From an uncultured Phascolarctobacterium sp. (GTDB lineage Bacteria; Bacillota; Negativicutes; Acidaminococcales; Acidaminococcaceae): DNA of 64,000 nt. Shown piece by piece: positions 58,397 through 64,000 of this stretch. Made by a program: the position numbers and the translations under genes. The stretch spans positions 1 through 64,000 of the forward strand of contig NZ_CAAGLX010000017.1 of the NCBI RefSeq assembly GCF_900770955.1, given 5' to 3'. How positions within the stretch are numbered: position 1 is the first letter of the stretch; every line of letters begins with the position of its first letter. Under the pieces are notes generated by a model. The model worked only from the letters and a program-made list of their open reading frames with translations, made no database searches and had not been told where the DNA came from.

Positions 58397-59116
58397 TTAT
58401 TCCTGATTCCTTACATGCAGCTGTGCCAACGCCTGCTTGGCAGCATGCTGCTCCGAATCTTTTTTAGTACGGCCGCTGCCCTCGCCGATAACAGTATCAC
58501 CCAGCATTACCTGAGAGGTAAATACCTTATTGTGCTCCGGACCGCTGCTGCTTAAAAGAACATAGTGGATATCTGCATCGCCGTCACGCTGCAGATACTC
58601 CTGCAAACGCGTCTTATAATCATTAAAGATACCATGACGGCAGATGAAATCTATTTCCGACTGCATCATCCCAAGCAGGTAGGTCTGTACAACATCAAAA
58701 CCCTGATCCAGGTAGATAGCGCCCAAAACAGATTCAAAGGCATCAGCCAGGATGGAGGGACGCTCACGTCCTCCGCTCAGCTCCTCGCCCTTACCCAGCT
58801 GCAGGTAATCCCCGAGATGAATCTTTTTAGCATATTCATACAGGGAGCCTTCGCAAACCAGATAAGCGCGCAGCTTGGTGAGCTGGCCTTCAGCCAAATC
58901 AGGAAAGTTTTTATACATGTAGGTGCTCACGATAACACTGAGCACGGAATCACCCAAAAACTCAATCCGCTCATTATGATGCGGTTTAGGATACTGCTTA
59001 GCTTCATGGGCATAAGATGTATGGGTCAGAGCCATATCAAGAAGCTCTAAATCATGCATATGGATACCCAGCCCCTGGCAGAAGCTCTGCAGCTGCTGTG
59101 TACGTTTTTCCTGCAT
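58397..59116 (-). CDS. rnc: Ribonuclease III
   Basis: 239 aa from ATG 59116 (AGGA 9 nt upstream; in-frame TTG 59125 is the alternative). Catalytic signature NERIEFLGDSVLSVIVS and the second acidic cluster ADAFESVLGAIYLD; C-terminal dsRNA-binding domain (KTRLQEYLQR..EGSGRTKKDSEQHAAKQAL). Last gene of the fab operon, 18 bp after fabF, a common Firmicute order. Confidence 0.97.
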   Translation of the reverse strand: MQEKRTQQLQSFCQGLGIHMHDLELLDMALTHTSYAHEAKQYPKPHHNERIEFLGDSVLSVIVSTYMYKNFPDLAEGQLTKLRAYLVCEGSLYEYAKKIHLGDYLQLGKGEELSGGRERPSILADAFESVLGAIYLDQGFDVVQTYLLGMMQSEIDFICRHGIFNDYKTRLQEYLQRDGDADIHYVLLSSSGPEHNKVFTSQVMLGDTVIGEGSGRTKKDSEQHAAKQALAQLHVRNQE

Positions 59117-59134
59117 TTTAATCAATCCTGCTTA

Positions 59135-60394
59135 TTAATCAACGTATTTTTTGAATACGATAGAAGCATTGTGACCGCCAAAGCCCAGGTTGTCGCTCAG
59201 TGCAACATTAACAACTCTCTTACGAGCTTCGTTCGGTACATAATCCAGATCCAACGGACCTTCCGGATCATCCAGATCCTTATCCTGGTAGTTAATGGTC
59301 GGCGGAATGATATCGTTTTCGATAGTCATAACGGTAGCAATAGCTTCTACGCCGCCGGCAGCACCCAGCAGATGGCCGATCATGGATTTGTTGGAGCTGA
59401 TGCACATTTCATATGCATGCTCGCCGAATACCTTCTTGAAGGCAATGGTTTCGCCCAGGTCATTACGGTGGGTGGAAGTACCATGAGCATTGATGTAGTC
59501 AACCTCTTCCGGTTTTACGCCAGCGTCAGCAACTGCTGCAGCGATGCAGGCAGCCGGGGTTTCGCCAGTCGGATCCGGAGCGGTGATATGGTATGCGTCA
59601 CAGTTCATAGCAAAACCGGCCAGCTCGGCATAGATATGTGCGCCACGAGCCTTAGCATGCTCCAGCTCTTCGAGAACCAGAACGCCTGCACCTTCGCCCA
59701 TTACAAAGCCATCACGCTTTTTGTCAAACGGGCAGGATGCTGCTTCAGGGTTTTCGTTATTGGTGGACAGAGCCTTCATGTTAGCAAAGCCTGCAATAGC
59801 AACCGGAGAAACTGCAGCTTCAGTACCGCCAGCCAGCATTACGTCAGCATCACCGTATTGAATGGTGCGCAGAGCGTCGCCGATGCAGTTGGTGCCGGTA
59901 GCACAAGCAGTTACGATAGCGGTGTTAGGACCTTTCAGGCCAGTTGCAATAGCAATCTGACCTGCAGACATGTTCGGAATTTCCATAGGAATGAAGAACG
60001 GGCTGATTTTAGACGGGCCTTTGGAACCCAGCTTCAGGGATTGCTCCAGGAAGGTATGGATGCCGCCGATACCGCTGCCAACGCAAACGCCGCAGCGCAG
60101 GGGATCTTCCTTGCTCATATCCAGCTTAGCATCTTCGATAGCCAGCTTAGCAGCAGCAACTGCAAAATGGGTTACACGGTCCATACGCTTGCCTTCTTTT
60201 TTGTCGATGAAAGCAGTGTAATCAAAATCCTTAACCTCACCGGCAATTTTTACTGTGAAATCAGTAGTATCAAACTGAGTGATAGGGCCGATACCGGATT
60301 TACCGGCAACAAGGTTATTCCAGAAGGTATCCTTACCGATACCGATAGGAGTTACAGGGCCAACGCCAGTTACTACAACTCTTCTTTTACTCAA
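59135..60394 (-). CDS. fabF: Beta-ketoacyl-ACP synthase II
   Basis: 419 aa. Elongating condensing enzyme of fatty-acid synthesis. Cys-His-His triad visible in ACATGTNCIGDA, NAHGTSTHRND and KSMIGHLLGAAGG. Part of fabH-fabD-fabG-acpP-fabK-fabF-rnc; fabZ and acc genes are not in the window. Confidence 0.97.
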   Translation of the reverse strand: MSKRRVVVTGVGPVTPIGIGKDTFWNNLVAGKSGIGPITQFDTTDFTVKIAGEVKDFDYTAFIDKKEGKRMDRVTHFAVAAAKLAIEDAKLDMSKEDPLRCGVCVGSGIGGIHTFLEQSLKLGSKGPSKISPFFIPMEIPNMSAGQIAIATGLKGPNTAIVTACATGTNCIGDALRTIQYGDADVMLAGGTEAAVSPVAIAGFANMKALSTNNENPEAASCPFDKKRDGFVMGEGAGVLVLEELEHAKARGAHIYAELAGFAMNCDAYHITAPDPTGETPAACIAAAVADAGVKPEEVDYINAHGTSTHRNDLGETIAFKKVFGEHAYEMCISSNKSMIGHLLGAAGGVEAIATVMTIENDIIPPTINYQDKDLDDPEGPLDLDYVPNEARKRVVNVALSDNLGFGGHNASIVFKKYVD

Positions 60395-60411
60395 AATAGT
60401 TCACCTCGTAA

Positions 60412-61365
60412 TCAAATTTTTGAAATTTCATCCTTTATGCGCCTGAAGATTTCTTTTACAGGCAGTATTTCCTTAATTTTCCACATATTGGCACCGGTGA
60501 AAACAAGACCGGTTTCTACGTCACCCTGCTGTGCACGTGTCAGCGCTCTGATAATGCAGAAGCTGTGAGTGCAGTGCTTCAAGCACAAATCGCAGGTAGT
60601 GGGTTTAGGAGCTTTATTATCTAAAGATAACTGCGCAAAGGGATTGCGGATAGCGCGTCCCTTATAGCCTACAGGGCTGTCAATCTGCACAACATCTTCT
60701 TTAGTCATTTTCAGGTAAAATTCCTTTAAAGCAGGTGCGCCGTTGGATTCCTCGCTGGCAGCGAATCTGCTGCCCATCTGCACACCGCTTGCGCCCAGCT
60801 TCAAGAGCTCGGCAACATCACTGCCGCAGACAGCGCCGCCGGCAGCAATAACAGGTATATTAACGGATTTAACAATCTCCGGAAGTATCTCTTTGATAGA
60901 TTGCTGGGTTCCCAAGTGACCGCCTGCTTCGGTGCCTTCGACAACGATAGCAGAAGCTCCCAGCTTCTCAGAAATCTTAGCCAGTTTTACAGAAGAAACA
61001 ATTGGTACTACTTCGACACCATATTTACGTCCGACGGCAAAAATATCTCTTGAAAAACCGGCGCCGGCTACGATTAAATCTATTTTCTCTTGTGCAGCGG
61101 TAGTAATCAAGCCTAAAAACTCTCTTGCCGCAAACATTGCATTAATACCGATAATGCCTTTGCCGCCGGTAAGTTTTCTTGCCAGACGTATTTCTGTACG
61201 CAGTTCGTCAAAGCTCATGCCGGACGCTGCGATAAGGCCAATACCGCCTTCCTTAGCTACAGCAGCTGTCAAACGGGCTGTAGACAGCCTGATAGCCATG
61301 CCTCCTTGTACAATCGGTACTTCAGCAACAAGTTTACCGATTTTCAGCACTGGTAGTTTCAACAA
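60412..61365 (-). CDS. fabK: FMN-dependent enoyl-ACP reductase FabK-like (nitronate monooxygenase superfamily)
   Basis: 317 aa, TTG start with GGGGG just upstream. TIM-barrel flavoprotein: PIVQGGMAIRLSTARLTAAV, GGIGLIAASGM, VEGTEAGGHLG and AAGGAVCGSDVAELLKLGASGVQMG. Its place between acpP and fabF supports an enoyl-ACP reductase role. A C-terminal cysteine cluster CDLCLKHCTHSFC (from about residue 256; C-x2-C-x3-C-x4-C) is not part of the classical pneumococcal FabK description and might bind a metal. Nitronate monooxygenase activity is the alternative. Confidence 0.83.
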   Translation of the reverse strand: MLKLPVLKIGKLVAEVPIVQGGMAIRLSTARLTAAVAKEGGIGLIAASGMSFDELRTEIRLARKLTGGKGIIGINAMFAAREFLGLITTAAQEKIDLIVAGAGFSRDIFAVGRKYGVEVVPIVSSVKLAKISEKLGASAIVVEGTEAGGHLGTQQSIKEILPEIVKSVNIPVIAAGGAVCGSDVAELLKLGASGVQMGSRFAASEESNGAPALKEFYLKMTKEDVVQIDSPVGYKGRAIRNPFAQLSLDNKAPKPTTCDLCLKHCTHSFCIIRALTRAQQGDVETGLVFTGANMWKIKEILPVKEIFRRIKDEISKI

Positions 61366-61448
61366 ATATCCCCCATTTCAGGACTAGAGTAGAGTAGCTT
61401 GTGTCCGGGAACCCACAAGGGGTTCCCTAAACATAAGCAGGTAAAGCA

Positions 61449-61679
61449 TTATTTTTCTTCATCCAGCAGTTTAACAGCGTCAGCTACAGTGCGGATTTTT
61501 TCAGCTTTTTCATCAGGGATTTCAACACCGAATTCCTCTTCGAAAGCCATGATCAGCTCAACGATATCGAGGGAGTCAGCGCCGAGATCATCGATGAAAG
61601 CGGATTCCATCTTTACTTCGTCAGCGTCAACGCTCAGTTGTTCAACAGTGATGTCTCTTACTTTGTCGAAAGTGCTCAT
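61449..61679 (-). CDS. acpP: Acyl carrier protein
   Basis: 76 aa, standard length. Phosphopantetheine serine in LGADSLDIVELIMAFEEEF. GGAAGGAGGTG ahead of the ATG is the strongest Shine-Dalgarno of the operon, fitting the high amount of ACP needed. Confidence 0.98.
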   Translation of the reverse strand: MSTFDKVRDITVEQLSVDADEVKMESAFIDDLGADSLDIVELIMAFEEEFGVEIPDEKAEKIRTVADAVKLLDEEK

Positions 61680-61735
61680 TACGATTCACCTCCTTCCAAT
61701 AGGTAAAGTTGCAGGTCTCCCAAACGGGCCCCCTA

Positions 61736-62479
61736 TTACATTACCATACCACCGTCAACATGTAAAGTCTGTCCGGTAATATAATTGGCGTCATCGCTCA
61801 CAAGGAAGACAACAGCCTTGGCAATATCAGTAGTTTCACCCAGTTTGTGTAAGGGTATAGAAGTCAGCATACCTTCAACAACCTTGTCGGAAAGTACACT
61901 GGTCATATCCGTTTTAATAAAGCCGGGAGCAACAGCGTTCACGTTAATGCCGCGAGCAGCCACTTCCTTAGCAACGGATTTAGTAAAGCCGATTACGCCA
62001 GCCTTAGCAGCAGCGTAGTTAGCCTGGCCCGCGTTGCCCATGAGGCCAACGACAGAGCTGATGCTGACAATTTTGCCAGCTTTTTGTTTCATCATGTATT
62101 TGATAGCGGCCTTGGTGCAATTGAACACACCCTTCAGGTTGGTGGTCAGAACTGCGTCCCAATCCTCTTCTTTCATACGCATCAGCAAACCGTCACGGGT
62201 AATGCCTGCGTTGTTTACGAGGATATCAATGCGGCCGAATTCTTTAACAACTTCATCTACCATAGCAGTAGCAGCTTCGTTGGAGGAAATGTCTGCCTGT
62301 ACTACGAAAGCCTTGCGACCCATAGCTTCGATTTCTGCAGCAACCTCTTTAGCAGCAGCTTCACTGCCTGCGTAGTTTACAACAACATCAGCACCTTCGG
62401 CAGCGAGAGCCAGTGCGATTGCACGGCCGATACCGCGGGAAGCACCGGTTACGAGAGCTTTTTTACCTTCTAACTTCAT
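61736..62479 (-). CDS. fabG: 3-oxoacyl-ACP reductase
   Basis: 247 aa. SDR fold: TGASRGIGRAIALALA (NADP), VNNAGITRDGLLMRM, catalytic Ser in SISSVVG and YAAAKAG (YxxxK). It ends with the FabG-typical YITGQTLHVDGGMVM. Between fabD and acpP. Confidence 0.98.
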   Translation of the reverse strand: MKLEGKKALVTGASRGIGRAIALALAAEGADVVVNYAGSEAAAKEVAAEIEAMGRKAFVVQADISSNEAATAMVDEVVKEFGRIDILVNNAGITRDGLLMRMKEEDWDAVLTTNLKGVFNCTKAAIKYMMKQKAGKIVSISSVVGLMGNAGQANYAAAKAGVIGFTKSVAKEVAARGINVNAVAPGFIKTDMTSVLSDKVVEGMLTSIPLHKLGETTDIAKAVVFLVSDDANYITGQTLHVDGGMVM

Positions 62480-62587
62480 TGTAAGTTCTCCTTATCATTC
62501 AATTCATCATCTGCCATTTAGTCTTCACAAATACATACTGCATGTACGTTTAGGGGAATTGCAAAGCTGGCAGTTTATCCCGGTGAA

Positions 62588-63529
62588 TTATTTATTCAGC
62601 TCAGCTAAGGTTTTTTCCAGGCTGGCAGCGTCTTCAATGTTGAGAGCCATCATGCCTTTAGCAATCTTCTTGGTGAAGCCGGTCAGAACCTTGCCCGGGC
62701 CAACCTCAACAAAAATGTCTACGCCGCCTGCAACCATGTTGCGTACGCTGGTTTCCCAGAGAACAGGCATAGCAGCTTGTTTAACGAGCAGTTTTTTGAT
62801 TTCTTCGCCGCTGGTAACTTCCTGAGCAGTTACGTTTGCAACAACAGGAACGGTGATATCTTTGATTTCAATCGGAGCCAGAACCTCAGCCAGACGGTCT
62901 GCAGCAGGCTGCATCAGAGTGCTGTGGAAAGGAGCGCTTACGGGCAGCAGCACAGCGCGTTTTGCACCGGCAGCCTTCAGAGCTTCGATAGCTTTATTTA
63001 CAGGGTTAACTGCACCTGCGATAACAACCTGACCGGGGCAGTTGAAGTTTACTGCCTGAACTGCTTCACCGGATTCAGCTTCTACGCTGCGGCAGATTTC
63101 TACGATTTTGTCGCTGTCCAGGCCCAGGATAGCAGCCATGCTGCCTTCGCCTACGGGAACAGCCTCTTGCATGAACTGGCCGCGTTTGTTAACGATGCGA
63201 ACAGCGTCAGCAAATTTCAGAGCGCCGGTGTTTACCAGTGCGCTGTATTCGCCCAGGCTGTGGCCTGCAGCGATATCGCAGCTTACGCCATGCTCTTTCA
63301 GAACTGCTGCACATGCAGTGCTGGCAGTCAGGATAGCGGGTTGGGTGTTAGCGGTCAGCTTCAGGTCTTCTGCAGGACCTTCGAAGCACATTTGGCTGAT
63401 GGAATAGCCAAGAGCTTCATCAGCCTCTTCAAAAATCTGTTTTACAACAGGATATTCATCATAAAATGCTTTGCACATGCCAACGGTCTGAGAACCTTGG
63501 CCGGGGAATACGAATGCGATTTTACTCAT
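62588..63529 (-). CDS. fabD: Malonyl-CoA:ACP transacylase
   Basis: 313 aa from ATG 63529 (GAGGTAATTT upstream; 11 further in-frame codons are non-coding leader). FPGQGSQTVGM, active-site serine in GHSLGEYSALV, and catalytic histidine in PVSAPFHSTLM. Loads malonyl groups onto ACP. Confidence 0.97.
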   Translation of the reverse strand: MSKIAFVFPGQGSQTVGMCKAFYDEYPVVKQIFEEADEALGYSISQMCFEGPAEDLKLTANTQPAILTASTACAAVLKEHGVSCDIAAGHSLGEYSALVNTGALKFADAVRIVNKRGQFMQEAVPVGEGSMAAILGLDSDKIVEICRSVEAESGEAVQAVNFNCPGQVVIAGAVNPVNKAIEALKAAGAKRAVLLPVSAPFHSTLMQPAADRLAEVLAPIEIKDITVPVVANVTAQEVTSGEEIKKLLVKQAAMPVLWETSVRNMVAGGVDIFVEVGPGKVLTGFTKKIAKGMMALNIEDAASLEKTLAELNK

Positions 63530-63593
63530 CGTGTAAATTACCTCACTTTCGATAATAATCAAATACTATTAAGGCAAACGAAAAATGTTTGGA

Positions 63594-64000
63594 TTATTTA
63601 CTCCATTTGAGAACAATAGCTGCCCAGGTCAAGCCTGCGCCAAAGCCATCAAGAATAATGTTGTCGCCTTTTTTCAGTGCGCCGGCCTTCTGAGCCTCGC
63701 ACAGAGCGATAGGAATAGATGCGGCAGAGGTATTAGCGTATTTGTCTACGTTTACCCAAACCTTATCCATAGGCATCTTCAGACGCTTAGCAGCGGAGGT
63801 GATGATGCGGTAGTTAGCCTGATGCGGGAACAGCATATCCAGCTCTTCCGGCTTCATATTCGCATTAGCCAGAGCACGCTTTGCAGTCTTGCCCATAATC
63901 TGGATAGCGAATTTGAAAACCTCCTGACCGTTCATATGAATGGTGTGGTCTTTTGCAGCAACGGTTTCTTCGCTTGCCGGGTTACGGCTTCCACCTGCCG
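63594..64000 (-). CDS. fabH: Beta-ketoacyl-ACP synthase III, C-terminal part (5' end outside window)
   Basis: The last 135 or so residues; the frame stays open through the right edge (AGGSRNPASEETVAAKDHTIHMNG). FabH features: MLFPHQANYRIITSAAKRL with the catalytic histidine, and KYANTSAASIPIAL with the asparagine of the Cys-His-Asn triad. It begins fatty-acid synthesis from acetyl-CoA and malonyl-ACP and is the first gene of the operon seen here. Confidence 0.95.
   Translation of the reverse strand, partial: AGGSRNPASEETVAAKDHTIHMNGQEVFKFAIQIMGKTAKRALANANMKPEELDMLFPHQANYRIITSAAKRLKMPMDKVWVNVDKYANTSAASIPIALCEAQKAGALKKGDNIILDGFGAGLTWAAIVLKWSK

Noticed and set aside
57092..60568. Long antisense frames opposite trpS and fabF
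   Set aside because: Both oppose complete essential enzymes and lack start signals; GC-skewed codon choice explains the missing stops.

Overview
The window looks like a chromosomal segment of a Gram-negative Firmicute (class Negativicutes). An Acidaminococcaceae member such as Phascolarctobacterium is my best guess, but that placement is inference. The reasons are the mix of traits: a huge surface adhesin of trimeric-autotransporter type and an Hfq typical of diderms, beside Firmicute-style genes (PyrR, FabK, PerR, LytTR/AgrC-like signalling, a ZTP riboswitch), and anaerobe markers (HydG, rubrerythrin, a PflA-like radical SAM enzyme, a PduO-type cobalamin adenosyltransferase). Promoters are of strong sigma-70/sigma-A type. 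No tRNA, rRNA, insertion sequence, prophage or CRISPR array was seen.

Layout. 1-5.0 kb: the N-terminal 1274 codons of a very long modular surface protein (minus strand, running off the left edge), preceded by a LytTR response regulator. 5.0-9.3 kb: RNA and ribosome housekeeping (yqeY, rpsU, hinT, mtaB, rsmE, prmA). 9.4-12.1 kb: an AgrC-like sensor kinase and threonine ammonia-lyase (plus strand). 12.3-26.2 kb: cell-wall sugar genes (glmS, galE), nucleoside salvage (udp, deoB, pyrR), lspA/rluD, an alanine symporter, and an operon with a class III aminotransferase, an SRPBCC protein, htpX, ndk and a cobalamin adenosyltransferase. 26.5-36.8 kb: a DNA-repair and RNA-modification operon (miaB-mutS-mutL-methyltransferase-miaA-hfq-xerD-polysaccharide deacetylase). 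37-45.2 kb: a DUF2939-like protein, an exonuclease with a probable BRCT domain, a ZTP-riboswitch-controlled AICAR transformylase, a divergent radical SAM activase with a structured leader, an M20 hydrolase and a uracil/xanthine permease. 45.3-48.7 kb: hydG with its TM1266-type partner, then perR-rbr. 48.9-57.1 kb: secreted proteins of unknown role, a transaldolase-like enzyme, an M20 peptidase, a SIMPL protein, an XRE regulator and an NSS transporter. 57.1-64 kb: trpS, then the fatty-acid synthesis operon fabH-fabD-fabG-acpP-fabK-fabF-rnc, with fabH cut by the right edge.

The most striking material is at the left end. The adhesin carries an 8-G tract inside its signal-peptide region, and a one-base slip in either direction gives an early stop, which is the signature of phase variation. 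Two 20-bp direct repeats lie just upstream of its putative -35 box, next to a LytTR regulator whose probable kinase lies 4.6 kb away across a block of housekeeping genes. Other items worth attention are a pseudoknot-capable leader upstream of the radical SAM gene, two unexplained structured intergenic stretches (12.13-12.31 and 26.15-26.52 kb), a perfect inverted repeat between the hydG operon and a tiny membrane protein, and a perfect Per/Fur-like box over the perR promoter.
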